From positions 1 through 64,000 of the forward strand of contig CAZPYK010000003.1 of assembly GCA_964590755.1 (NCBI GenBank): a stretch of 64,000 nucleotides of DNA, written 5' to 3'. The notes under the pieces are model-generated. The model saw only the letters and a list, made by a program, of their open reading frames with translations. It was not told the DNA's origin and did not search any database. The stretch comes from CAG-390 sp964590755 (GTDB lineage: Bacteria; Bacillota; Clostridia; Oscillospirales; CAG-272). The translations under genes and the position numbers were made by a program. Positions 44,550 to 53,251 of the stretch are shown in pieces; position 1 is the stretch's first letter; the number at the start of each line of letters is the position of its first letter.

Positions 44550-45836
44550 TTATTGGCGCTCGGAGAGCAGCTTTTCTATGGCTGTGATCTTTACACAGCA
44601 GGTGAGAACGTTCATGGCGCATCGCAGCTCATCGTCCGACGGGTAGGTCGGCGCGAGTCTGATGTTGGCATCATGAAGATCGTTTCCGTAAGGATATGTG
44701 GCTCCCGCCTTGGTAAGCTTGACACCGGCATCCAGGCACATGTTATATGTGCGTTTTGCGCAGCCGTCAAGCGTGTAGAGGCTGATAAAATATCCGCCCT
44801 TCGGACGAGTCCAACGAGCCGCGCCTGTGCCGCCCAACTCCCGCTCAAGCGCATCCAACGTTATTTCGAATTTGGGACGGATCAAGTCGGCGAGCACGCG
44901 CATGTGAGAGCGGATATTCTCTGCGGTGCCGAAATATTTTACATGCCGTATCTGATTTATTTTATCAAATCCGATCGTCTGCACCCCGAGTATCGGCTTT
45001 ATTTGTGCGAGATTTCTGTCCGAGGCGGCAAATATCGCCACTCCAGAGCCGGGAAAGGATATTTTGGAGGTCGAGGCAAAATAAAACACATAGTCCTCGG
45101 TGCCTTGCTTTTCGCATTCCGTGAAGATGTCGAGCAGTGTGTCGGCATCCTCGTAAAGATCGTGCACGGCGTATGCGTTATCCCAAAAGATGCGAAAATC
45201 CGGCGCGGCGGGCTTGAGTGCCGCGAAGCGGCGTACGGTATCATCCGAATAGGTGATCCCGTCCGGATTCGAATATTTCGGGCAGCACCACACGCCCTTG
45301 ATCTGAGGGTCGGCGGAGACAAGAGCTTCCACGGCGTCCATGTCGGGGCCGGTGGGAGTCATTGCGACGGTTATCATCTCGATGCCGAGCGATTGACATA
45401 TCGCAAAGTGCCGATCGTATCCGGGGGAAGGGCAAACGAATTTGATCTTGCCCTGTTTGACCCACGGTACATCGGTGCCCGCAACGCCGTACAGCATTGC
45501 GCGAGCCACGGTGTCGTACATCAAATTGAGAGATGAGTTGCCGCAAACGATGATGTTCTTTTCCGGTATGGACAAAAGATCGGAAAAAAGCTTTTTTGCT
45601 TCGGGAACGCCCTCAAGCAACCCGTAATTGCGGTAGTCAAAGCCGTCGGAAGAGCGGCAATCTTCGGTTTTTGAGATGCAATCAAGCATGCCAGTGAGCA
45701 GATCCAACTGCGCCTTGCCCGGCTTTCCGCGTGAGAGGTCCAAGTTATAGCCCTTGGAGCGATATCCCGCGTATTCTCTTTGCAGTTCGGAATATATTCG
45801 GAGAAGTTCGGGATCCGTCATCTCGGAGTATTTCAT
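44550..45836 (-). CDS. Class Ic (PF12897-type) aspartate aminotransferase-like protein
   Basis: This PLP enzyme probably transfers the amino group of aspartate to 2-oxoglutarate. The 428-residue product has the layout of the clostridial/actinobacterial Ic group: N-terminal LDLSRGKPGKAQLDLL, the phosphate-binding GNSSLNLMYD, PSPGYDRHFAI, CCPKYSNPDG, IFWDNAYAVHDL and the PLP lysine in FASTSKISFPGSG. An Arg near the C-terminus (ANIRLAPTYP) would bind the substrate carboxylate. ATG 45836 has AAAGG 12 nt upstream. It lies 40 nt after asnS on the same strand, linking aspartate and asparagine metabolism. Confidence 0.9.
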   Translation of the reverse strand: MKYSEMTDPELLRIYSELQREYAGYRSKGYNLDLSRGKPGKAQLDLLTGMLDCISKTEDCRSSDGFDYRNYGLLEGVPEAKKLFSDLLSIPEKNIIVCGNSSLNLMYDTVARAMLYGVAGTDVPWVKQGKIKFVCPSPGYDRHFAICQSLGIEMITVAMTPTGPDMDAVEALVSADPQIKGVWCCPKYSNPDGITYSDDTVRRFAALKPAAPDFRIFWDNAYAVHDLYEDADTLLDIFTECEKQGTEDYVFYFASTSKISFPGSGVAIFAASDRNLAQIKPILGVQTIGFDKINQIRHVKYFGTAENIRSHMRVLADLIRPKFEITLDALERELGGTGAARWTRPKGGYFISLYTLDGCAKRTYNMCLDAGVKLTKAGATYPYGNDLHDANIRLAPTYPSDDELRCAMNVLTCCVKITAIEKLLSERQ

Positions 45837-45876
45837 TATATGAACAGACCTTTCTGGTGTGGTATGGGCGAGCGTA

Positions 45877-47271
45877 TCAGAAATCGGCGCTTCCCGTGGT
45901 ACGAGGGAAGGCTTCAACATCGCGAATGTTTGTCATTCCCGTGACGTACATGATCATTCTTTCAAAGCCGAGACCGAAGCCGGCGTGCTTGGTGCCGCCG
46001 TAGCGCCGCAGGTCGCAGTACCAGCCGTATTGCTCCGGTTCGAGTCCGAAGCGTTCGATCGCTTCTTCGAGTTTATCAAGGCGTTCTTCACGCTGTGAGC
46101 CGCCTATCAGTTCTCCGACGCCCGGTACAAGCATATCCGCCGCCGCAACGGTCTTGCCGTCATCGTTTTGGCGCATATAGAATGCCTTGATGTCCTTGGG
46201 GTAGTCGGTCACGAATACGGGTTTTTTGAAGATCTGCTCGGTGAGATATCTTTCGTGCTCGGTCTGCAGATCGATGCCCCATTTTACGGGATAATCAAAT
46301 TCCTTGCCGCTTTGCACGAGAAGCTCGACGGCATCGGTATAGCTCACTCTGCCGAAATCGCCGGAAACGAGAGCGGTGAGCCTTTCGATAAGAGAGGTGT
46401 CGATGAATTTGTTGAAGAATTCCAGTTCGGCGGGGCATTCTTTCATAACGAAGTTTACGATATATTTGACCATTGCTTCGGCGGTGTCCATATAATCCGA
46501 AAGATCGGCAAAAGCCATTTCGGGTTCCACCATCCAAAATTCGGCAGCATGGCGCTGGGTATAGGATCGCTCGGCGCGGAAGGTGGGACCGAAGGTGTAG
46601 ACGTTTGCAAATGCCATTGCAAAGGTTTCAACATTCAACTGACCGGAAACGGTAAGTCCGGTGCGCTTGCCGAAGAAATCTTTGGAATAATCTATCTCGC
46701 CGTCGGGTGTGCGCGGAGGATCGTTGATATCCAGCGTGGTCACCTGAAACATTTCGCCCGCTCCCTCGCAATCGGATCCGGTGATGAGAGGCGTGTGAAC
46801 ATACACAAAGCCCCGCTCGTGGAAGAAGCTGTGGATGGCGTAGGCGACGCAGGAGCGCACACGGAATACCGCGTTGAAGGTGTTGCTGCGCGGACGCAGA
46901 TGTGCGATGGTGCGGAGATATTCGAAGCTGTGTTTTTTCTTTTGCAGAGGATAATCGGGAGACGAGACGCCTTCGATGACGACCTTATCCGCCTTCATTT
47001 CGAAGGGCTGCTTGGCTTCGGGAGTCAGCACGATCGTGCCGGTGATGACAAAGGAAGCGCCGACATTCTGCTTGATCACCTCGCGGTAATTATCGAGCTT
47101 TGATTCCTCTATTACAATCTGCAGATTTTTAAAATATGAGCCGTCATTGAGCTCTATAAAGCCGAAAACATTGCTTGAACGTATGGTGCGAGCCCATCCG
47201 GCAACGGTGATCGGTGCGGAGGTGAATTCTTCCGCCGAGTCGTAGATTTTTTTGATCTCTGTGCGTTTCAT
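45877..47271 (-). CDS. asnS: Asparaginyl-tRNA synthetase
   Basis: This enzyme charges tRNA-Asn. The 464-residue product has an N-terminal OB-fold anticodon-binding domain (VAGWARTIRSSNVFGFIELNDG). The class IIb core contains the motif 2 loop FRAERSYTQRHAAEFWMVEPEMAF, the aspartyl/asparaginyl-type TPLITGSDCEGAGEMF and FFGKRTGLTVSGQLNVE. Motif 3 is at the C-terminus, HAGFGLGFERMIMYVTG. The long form typical of AsnRS (not AspRS) is present. ATG 47271 has AAAGGA 11 nt upstream. The frame stays open through the whole leader, but the ribosome site supports 47271. Confidence 0.95.
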   Translation of the reverse strand: MKRTEIKKIYDSAEEFTSAPITVAGWARTIRSSNVFGFIELNDGSYFKNLQIVIEESKLDNYREVIKQNVGASFVITGTIVLTPEAKQPFEMKADKVVIEGVSSPDYPLQKKKHSFEYLRTIAHLRPRSNTFNAVFRVRSCVAYAIHSFFHERGFVYVHTPLITGSDCEGAGEMFQVTTLDINDPPRTPDGEIDYSKDFFGKRTGLTVSGQLNVETFAMAFANVYTFGPTFRAERSYTQRHAAEFWMVEPEMAFADLSDYMDTAEAMVKYIVNFVMKECPAELEFFNKFIDTSLIERLTALVSGDFGRVSYTDAVELLVQSGKEFDYPVKWGIDLQTEHERYLTEQIFKKPVFVTDYPKDIKAFYMRQNDDGKTVAAADMLVPGVGELIGGSQREERLDKLEEAIERFGLEPEQYGWYCDLRRYGGTKHAGFGLGFERMIMYVTGMTNIRDVEAFPRTTGSADF

Positions 47272-47303
47272 TTTTTGCCTGTTCCTTTCTCGGTAGATTG
47301 TCG

Positions 47304-47325
47304 CTTGAAGGCAAGGTCCTTCAAG
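47304..47325 (-). promoter_or_regulatory. Leader hairpin of asnS
   Basis: CTTGAAGG and CCTTCAAG form an 8-bp stem about 30 nt upstream of the start codon in a leader of about 170 nt. The loop-proximal CCTT could alternatively pair with the AAAGG ribosome site. No T-box sequence was found. Confidence 0.35.
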
Positions 47326-47444
47326 ACGGTTCTCCTTTTCTTTGTGACATGTGAGGTACACTTGAATACTGTAATAACCGTAACAACGCTCTTGTGCAAC
47401 AATTTTGCGCATGCTATGCATTCCCGAGGAGCACAATATGCATC

Positions 47445-47473
47445 ATTATAACACAATTTGCTTTAATAAGCAA
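47445..47473 (-). promoter_or_regulatory. Sigma-A promoter for asnS
   Basis: Minus strand: TTGCTT (47473-47468), 17 bp, TATAAT (47450-47445). Confidence 0.65.
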
Positions 47474-47527
47474 GATGTAAAACATGAAATTGCAAAAATA
47501 ATTATTTAAATAAGCTTATTTGTCAGC

Positions 47528-49987
47528 TTATTTGCTCCAAAATCTCTTTAGGATGTCGGGAAGCTCGGCTATATCGTTCACATTTTTGGTGTTCTTCCAA
47601 TGAGCGGGGAAAAGAGCACGGTATTGCGGCGTTGCGTATCTGTCATCTATCAACACCACGACGCCGCGGTCGTCGGACTTGCGTATGACGCGGCCCGCGG
47701 CTTGAAGGACCTTGTTCATGCCCGGATATGTGTATGCGTAATTATAGCCGTCGTCATTTTTGTTTTGATAGTAATCTCTGATCAGATTCCTTTCAAACGA
47801 CAACCCGGGCAAGCCGACGCCGACGATCACGACTCCGATCAGTTTGTTTCCGGGCAGATCGACGCCCTCAGAAAAACTGCCGCCGAGAACGCAAAAGCCT
47901 ATCCGCAATATATTGCTGTCATCCGCAAAGAACGAAATGAACGCATCCCTTTCGGCGGGTGACATTCGCGGACTTTGCTTTGTGACCTTAACGTTCGGAT
48001 ACTTGCGTGTGAAATGCCGAAATACGGCATCGAGATATGCATATGACGGAAAGTAAACTATGTAATTTCCCTTGCGCGCGGACGCGGTGGCTGCGATCAC
48101 AGAGGATATACGGCGCGCGGAACGCTCGCGATCTTCGTAGCGCGTGCTTACGGATGAGACCGTTGCGATCAGAAGCTGCTCTTCCGGAAAGGGAGAGGGG
48201 ATGGAAAGCGAGACCGCGCGCTTTCCGCCTCCGAGTATTTCGGAAAAATAATCGGAAGGGGTCAAGGTGGCGGAGAAAAATATCGCCGAGCGACAGGCGT
48301 TCATCGCCGCATTGAGAGCGGCGGACGGATCAAGGCAATATTGCCTGATAAGTATCCTTCCGTTCGATATGTCGATATAAGTCCTGTATCTGTCGTCATA
48401 CGCTTCGGACGCCGTTGCCCATTTGCGGCAGATGCGCGCCATGCGCGCACAGGCGGAGATCGCTTCGTAGCGCTCCTCGGTGTCGACCGGACTGCCGCTC
48501 GTGTGCAGGAATGCTTCGCAAGCACCGCCGAGCGCCTTTATGTGTTCTCCGACCGAGGGAGGGGTCTCTCTGCCCACATAATAGCCGAATTCGGAGCCGT
48601 CATCGTTCTTGCGAATATTGTCAGAGCAATATGATCTTGCCTCGTCGATCGCGGCATCGAGCTTGCGCACTGCCGAGGATATTTTTTCTCCGAGAAGCGG
48701 CAGGTGACGCGAAAAGGATTCGAGGCGGTCGGAGGATAGCTCGGCTGAGCAGATATCGCGAGCCCTTTCGGGCAGGTTGTGAGCTTCGTCGATCAGAAGT
48801 ATCGCGGATCGGTCACGATCACGGTCGCCGTTACCCTCTTCCGAAAAAAATCTTTTGAGCTTTACCGACGGATCGAATACATAATTATAATCGCAGATTA
48901 TCATGTCGCAGAGCTCGGCAATGTCGAGAGAAAGCTCATACGGGCAGATCGAAAATTCACGCGCGGCGGCAAGTATCGCACTTTGCGATATGCCGTGATA
49001 TTTTTCGAGCAAAGAAAATATTGCTTTGTCTCGCTTGTCGTAATAACCTCGCGCATAAACGCAGGAGCGCGGAGTGCAACAGAGATTGCCGCCTCCGCAC
49101 GCTGCCGCCGCGGGGTTGATGCAGCATTGTTCTCTGGAGGCAAGCACCAAAGTTCTGTACAGGAGTCCGCTTCCGGCAAGCTCGGCGGCGGCGCGGAATG
49201 CCTCGCGTCGCGTGGCGGCTTTGGCGGTCAAGTAAAAAATGCGTCGACCGTAGCCGTCGCCGAGCGCGCGCACGGCGCCGTAGATCGCGGATACCGTTTT
49301 GCCTATCCCGGTCGGAGCCTGCGCAAAAAGGCGCTTGCCGTTTTTTGCCGCTCGGTATATCGAGCTTATGAGCTCGCTCTGCCCCGGGCGAAGCTCGCTG
49401 TACGGGAACTTAAGAGCTTTTACGGATGTGCGTCGCGTGAGCACTCGGTCGCGTTCGTCGCACAAGCGGGCGGATATTCGCTCAAGCAGTGAGGCGAGAA
49501 AAAAATCAAGATCATCAACATGATATGCGCCGTAAAAGGAATTTGTCTTTGATCCTCCCGCGGCGACATAGGTCACGCGACAGCCGATGCGCGAAAGCTT
49601 GTTTTGCGCGCAATACATCAATGCCAATATCTTGGCGCGCGCGAAATGTGCGGGTAATGGAGGTTCCGCAAGCATCGACGGAGCGACCGTTATGAGCACC
49701 TCCGCTTCATGAAGAGCCGTCTGCTCGCTTGAAGTGTCACTCGGGTGAATGATATCCGCCGTTCCGCATATATGCAGATCGAAGCCGTGAAACGGTCGGA
49801 TCATCTCAAGGCGGCAGTGAAGTGCGGCGCCCTCTCCGGATCGTGAACGGATGATCTTTTCGGTGCCGCAGTTGCACGAAAGCTCGGAGCGCTTTTTTCT
49901 CGCGTCGAGATCTCCCGCGGCGCAGGCAAGCTCACAGAGCTCGGATACGTCGATGTGAAGGCGGCCCTGTTCGAGGTCGTATTCCAT
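47528..49987 (-). CDS. DinG/XPD-like superfamily 2 DNA helicase with iron-sulfur cluster
   Basis: The 819-residue protein is a DNA helicase of the Rad3/XPD/DinG type. Walker A is APTGIGKTVSAIYG near residue 240. A cysteine cluster (REQCCINPAAAACGGG, NLCC, PRSCVYARG) can hold the [4Fe-4S] cluster, and the DEAH box is LLIDEAHNLPERARD. Helicase C-terminal motifs are FFSATLTPSDYF, GGSFSEGVDLPG and VLQAAGRVIRKSDDRG. The first 200 residues resemble the degenerate PD-(D/E)XK-like region of clostridial relatives (GTADIIH, PPLPAHFARAKILA). ATG 49987 has GGGGTGAG upstream. It probably acts in repair or R-loop removal. Confidence 0.88.
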   Translation of the reverse strand: MEYDLEQGRLHIDVSELCELACAAGDLDARKKRSELSCNCGTEKIIRSRSGEGAALHCRLEMIRPFHGFDLHICGTADIIHPSDTSSEQTALHEAEVLITVAPSMLAEPPLPAHFARAKILALMYCAQNKLSRIGCRVTYVAAGGSKTNSFYGAYHVDDLDFFLASLLERISARLCDERDRVLTRRTSVKALKFPYSELRPGQSELISSIYRAAKNGKRLFAQAPTGIGKTVSAIYGAVRALGDGYGRRIFYLTAKAATRREAFRAAAELAGSGLLYRTLVLASREQCCINPAAAACGGGNLCCTPRSCVYARGYYDKRDKAIFSLLEKYHGISQSAILAAAREFSICPYELSLDIAELCDMIICDYNYVFDPSVKLKRFFSEEGNGDRDRDRSAILLIDEAHNLPERARDICSAELSSDRLESFSRHLPLLGEKISSAVRKLDAAIDEARSYCSDNIRKNDDGSEFGYYVGRETPPSVGEHIKALGGACEAFLHTSGSPVDTEERYEAISACARMARICRKWATASEAYDDRYRTYIDISNGRILIRQYCLDPSAALNAAMNACRSAIFFSATLTPSDYFSEILGGGKRAVSLSIPSPFPEEQLLIATVSSVSTRYEDRERSARRISSVIAATASARKGNYIVYFPSYAYLDAVFRHFTRKYPNVKVTKQSPRMSPAERDAFISFFADDSNILRIGFCVLGGSFSEGVDLPGNKLIGVVIVGVGLPGLSFERNLIRDYYQNKNDDGYNYAYTYPGMNKVLQAAGRVIRKSDDRGVVVLIDDRYATPQYRALFPAHWKNTKNVNDIAELPDILKRFWSK

Positions 49988-50070
49988 TTGTGATCTCACC
50001 CCTTTTGCGGAGCGCTCGGAACGCTGCCGCACGAAATATCACTCACCGAGAGTTTAACCGTTATATGGTT

Positions 50071-50099
50071 ATTATATCACTTAATATATCTTAAGTCAA
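50071..50099 (-). promoter_or_regulatory. Sigma-A promoter for the helicase gene
   Basis: Minus strand: TTGACT (50099-50094), 17 bp, TATAAT (50076-50071). Confidence 0.8.
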
Positions 50100-50117
50100 T
50101 CTTTAAACGAAAAATAG

Positions 50118-50157
50118 GGACTGCGCCGGGCTTTTAAACAAGCCGTCGGCGCAGTCC
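50118..50157 (-). terminator. Terminator of the ABC transporter-DUF1854 operon
   Basis: GGACTGCGCC pairs with GGCGCAGTCC, with further pairing GCTT/AAGC inside. It lies 16 nt after the DUF1854 gene, followed on the minus strand by CTATTTTTC. Confidence 0.85.
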
Positions 50158-50173
50158 TTTTTATGAGCGCGGA

Positions 50174-50659
50174 TCAGAGGAAGCTTGAGATCAATATCCA
50201 GCTCTTGCGGTCAAGAGCCGCCAGACTTTCGATCTCATAGCGGTTATCGCTTGCATCTCTGATGATTATCCTATCCTCGGGATATATCTTTATATCGCTG
50301 TGGCGATTGCGGATGCGGAATTCAACATAGCCGTGATCGGTGTCGACCTTCATCGTCAGCGATCCGGTCGCATCCGAGCACTCATGTATCTTCAATATTT
50401 TGGGAATAAAATAATAATCGTTGAAGCATGCTTTTACGGCCGCGGCCGATTCGGGAGAAATATCGTCATAGCTTTTTATCATGGCTATCTCTTTTTCATC
50501 CGAGCTGATAAGAGAAATATAATGATCGCGGTCGGAAATGGGGAAGAGCCTGCGCAATTCAACATCTGTGTAGACTGTTCCGTCCGCCATGGTAAGCGAA
50601 ACGCTGAAAACGTCGGTCAGCTCTATCTTTGCCGTTTTGTCCAAAAATTTTTGTGCCAT
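50174..50659 (-). CDS. DUF1854-domain protein, partner of the upstream ABC exporter
   Basis: The 161-residue protein has no membrane segment and fits the DUF1854 family (VSLTMADGTVYTDVELRRLFP, then HGYVEFRIRNRHSDIKIYPEDRI and RYEIESLAALD). In some bacteria DUF1854 proteins are named for association with an ABC transporter in cyanophycin-gene neighbourhoods; no cyanophycin gene is visible here. The start is ATG 50659, with AAAGGAG 11 nt upstream. An ATG at 50680 overlaps the exporter stop as ATGA and is an alternative. Function unknown; co-translation with the exporter implies a joint role. Confidence 0.82.
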   Translation of the reverse strand: MAQKFLDKTAKIELTDVFSVSLTMADGTVYTDVELRRLFPISDRDHYISLISSDEKEIAMIKSYDDISPESAAAVKACFNDYYFIPKILKIHECSDATGSLTMKVDTDHGYVEFRIRNRHSDIKIYPEDRIIIRDASDNRYEIESLAALDRKSWILISSFL

Positions 50660-50676
50660 AGATCCGATTTCTCCTT

Positions 50677-52935
50677 TCATTCAAAGCGGCTTTCCGCCTT
50701 TGCGGCGGTAAGCTTGTCCGACATGGATTGTATCTCGACCAGGCGATAATATTTGCCCTTTGCGGCAAGCAGTTCGTCCGGAGAGCCGCATTCTATTATC
50801 TCGCCGTTGTCTACAACAACTATCTTGTTGGCTTTGCTGAGCGTGGAGAGGCGGTGGGCTATCATTATCGTTGTCCTGCCGGATATCAGCCTTTCGATCG
50901 CCTCCTGGATCAGATGCTCGGTCTCCGAGTCGACAGATGCGGTAGCTTCGTCAAACACCAAAATGCTCGGGTTCTTCAGCACCGCGCGTGCGATGGACAG
51001 ACGCTGTCTTTCGCCGCCGGAAAGTCCGACGCCGCGTTCGCCGAGTACCGCGTCATAGCCATCCGGTTGGCGCACGATGAATTCGTGCGCATTGGCAACA
51101 TCTGCGGCATTAAGCACCTTTTCGACGGGACAATTATCGTTTCCGTAGGCGATATTGTTGAATATCGTATCATGGAACATCAGCGGTTCCTGCTGTACAA
51201 AGCCGATCTGAGAGCGATAATAATTCATGTCGATATCCTTTATATTGACGCCGTCGACGAAAATGTCTCCGTCGTAATGATCGTAATAGCGCATGAAAAG
51301 GTTGATAAGTGTGGATTTGCCCGAGCCGGTGGTGCCGACGATGCCTACTATATCGCCGGGCTCTATGGTGAGATTTATGTTCTTGAGCGTCTTCTTTGTG
51401 CGGTCGAATGAGAAGCTGACATTTTTGAATTCAATCTTTCCCTTGACCACGGGAAGCACGTTGCCTTTGCCGAAATCATGCTCTGGCTCGGCGTCCAGTA
51501 TATCGAGTATACGCTCTGCCGATGCCAATGCCGATTGATAAGAATCGTTCAGATTGGCAAAGAAGTTGACCGGACCGTAAAACATCGATGCATAGGAAAT
51601 AAACGATACCAAAAGACCCGCAGTGAGCCCGCCGCTGCCGTTTATTACCATTTGACCGCCGAATGCCCATATCATCACCGAGCCGATGCTGATGAGGGTG
51701 TTGACGATGGCGGGAAAGATATTGAGTATCGCGGAGGCTTGGGAATCGGTGTCATACCATTCCTTGTTGGTCTCCTTGAAGCGAGCGGTCGTGCCTTCCT
51801 CGTTGGTGAAGGATTTTACGACACGAATGCCGGGAATGGTGTCGGTCAAGACCGACGAGACAGCTGTCCAGCGTCTCCAGATCCTGAGGTAGAAGGGGCG
51901 TATTTTCTTTCCGAATATTCTGGCGCCTATGACGACCAGCGGAACGGGGATCAAGGACAGAAGTGTAAGTTCCGGGTCCATGATAAGCATTACGACGATA
52001 ATGCCGATCATTTTAAAGAACTCAACGACCACTTCCTGTGTTATTCTGAGCATAAACGCGCGCAGCGTGTTGCTGTCGCCGCTGATTCGGTTGATCACCG
52101 CTCCCGTTGAGGTCTTGTCGTAAAAACGCATCGGCAGGTATTGAGCCTTTTCATACACGTCGTTGCGAAGCGCCATAACGATACGATCGCCGGATTTTCT
52201 CAGCACCGTACCTCGTATCGCACCGATAAGATGTGTCAATATATGCAATATTACAAGCCCGAAAGACACATAGATCAGCCGTTGCGTATCTTCGCCCGGG
52301 AGGATCTCGTCAACGAGGCTCTTGGTGAGAAGCGGCGGCACGAGAGAAAGCGCGGTCGAGGCTACGGCAAGGAAGATGGAGATTATCAACTGCTTCCATT
52401 CGGGGATCAGATATTTTCCGAGCTTTGAGACCACCTTTTTCTTGCTTGCGCAGTGGATGCAATCGGCACCGGGGGAAGAAAGTGTGCGACCGCACTTCGG
52501 ACACACCGACAGCTGTTTTTCGTAGACCGCCTTCATGCAATCGTAAGCGTCGTCGATGTCGCTCTCGCCGGATACCACCGAGTTCAAAAAGCCCGCCGCG
52601 GCTTCGCAGAGAGCGTTGACGCTGAAGGTGTAGCGGAAGATGTTTACTATCTCCCCGCTTTTCAGTGTCAGGCGTAATATCGCGTTACCGTACATACGCT
52701 TGTTTTCCGCCTTCTCGATCTCATCGATCGAAACGGATCTGCCGAAATGGTCGCTGTCCAGCTCGTAGGTCTCGATGTTTTTTTCGCTTACGAGCAGAAC
52801 GCTGCGGCAGTATTCGGATTTCACCGAAATGTCGCCCACGATGGCGAAAAGGTAGGGGAATGCCGGGTCTTCGTGCGAGCGCAGCTTGGTTGTCTCGCTG
52901 TCGCTCAGCAGCATGTTGATCAAGAGTTCTTTCAT
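50677..52935 (-). CDS. ABC exporter (fused TMD-NBD) with N-terminal zinc-ribbon extension
   Basis: The 752-residue protein has an unusual N-terminal region of about 175 residues: a globular part, then a zinc ribbon CPKCGRTL ... CIHC near residues 145-165. A six-helix exporter domain follows (about 180-480) and a nucleotide-binding domain. The NBD has Walker A GTTGSGKSTLINLF, Q-loop FVQQEP, signature GLSGGERQRLS, Walker B ILVFDEATASVD and H-loop IAHRLST, all intact. It should work as a homodimer exporting an unknown substrate. The start ATG has a weak ribosome site; a second ATG lies seven codons in. It is followed by the DUF1854 gene. Confidence 0.9.
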   Translation of the reverse strand: MKELLINMLLSDSETTKLRSHEDPAFPYLFAIVGDISVKSEYCRSVLLVSEKNIETYELDSDHFGRSVSIDEIEKAENKRMYGNAILRLTLKSGEIVNIFRYTFSVNALCEAAAGFLNSVVSGESDIDDAYDCMKAVYEKQLSVCPKCGRTLSSPGADCIHCASKKKVVSKLGKYLIPEWKQLIISIFLAVASTALSLVPPLLTKSLVDEILPGEDTQRLIYVSFGLVILHILTHLIGAIRGTVLRKSGDRIVMALRNDVYEKAQYLPMRFYDKTSTGAVINRISGDSNTLRAFMLRITQEVVVEFFKMIGIIVVMLIMDPELTLLSLIPVPLVVIGARIFGKKIRPFYLRIWRRWTAVSSVLTDTIPGIRVVKSFTNEEGTTARFKETNKEWYDTDSQASAILNIFPAIVNTLISIGSVMIWAFGGQMVINGSGGLTAGLLVSFISYASMFYGPVNFFANLNDSYQSALASAERILDILDAEPEHDFGKGNVLPVVKGKIEFKNVSFSFDRTKKTLKNINLTIEPGDIVGIVGTTGSGKSTLINLFMRYYDHYDGDIFVDGVNIKDIDMNYYRSQIGFVQQEPLMFHDTIFNNIAYGNDNCPVEKVLNAADVANAHEFIVRQPDGYDAVLGERGVGLSGGERQRLSIARAVLKNPSILVFDEATASVDSETEHLIQEAIERLISGRTTIMIAHRLSTLSKANKIVVVDNGEIIECGSPDELLAAKGKYYRLVEIQSMSDKLTAAKAESRFE

Positions 52936-53110
52936 TTCTCTGTTTTACGACGTGCCGTGCCGGCATGACACGATATGCGCCGATGGGATGCGACCTCGCG
53001 ACGAACGGATCGGAGAGCGATGATATCGATCCGCTGTGTTCCGTCCTTGTGTCGATGCACTGTCGCGGGAAGCGTTGTTGTCAGATATCTCATTTCTGAA
53101 ACATCAATTA

Positions 53111-53139
53111 ATTTTATCATCAAAAAGTTTCCGTGTCAA
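53111..53139 (-). promoter_or_regulatory. Sigma-A promoter for the ABC exporter operon
   Basis: Minus strand: TTGACA (53139-53134), 17 bp, TAAAAT (53116-53111). It leaves a leader of about 170 nt (52936-53105) in which I found no gene and no known riboswitch. Confidence 0.75.
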
Positions 53140-53167
53140 TAAAATGAACGATTTATGTGCAAAATGA

Positions 53168-53223
53168 CCAATAATTCGTATATGTATCACAAATGTCGAC
53201 ACATACTTGCTTCGAATTATTGG
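53168..53223 (-). repeat. Inverted repeat downstream of the TIGR04086 gene
   Basis: CCAATAATTCG (53168-53178) and CGAATTATTGG (53213-53223) are perfect 11-bp arms. Outside them ATG/CAT extends the match after one mismatch, and inside TATGT/ACATA can pair. It may terminate the TIGR04086 transcript, although no T-run follows. No gene is supported in 52936-53251. Confidence 0.6.
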
Positions 53224-53251
53224 CCATGATATATATTTTACCGATGAACGA

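Noticed and set aside
52932..53251. SCIFF peptide gene next to TIGR04086/yajC
   Set aside because: The region has a 63-residue open frame but no cysteine-rich peptide or radical SAM maturase.
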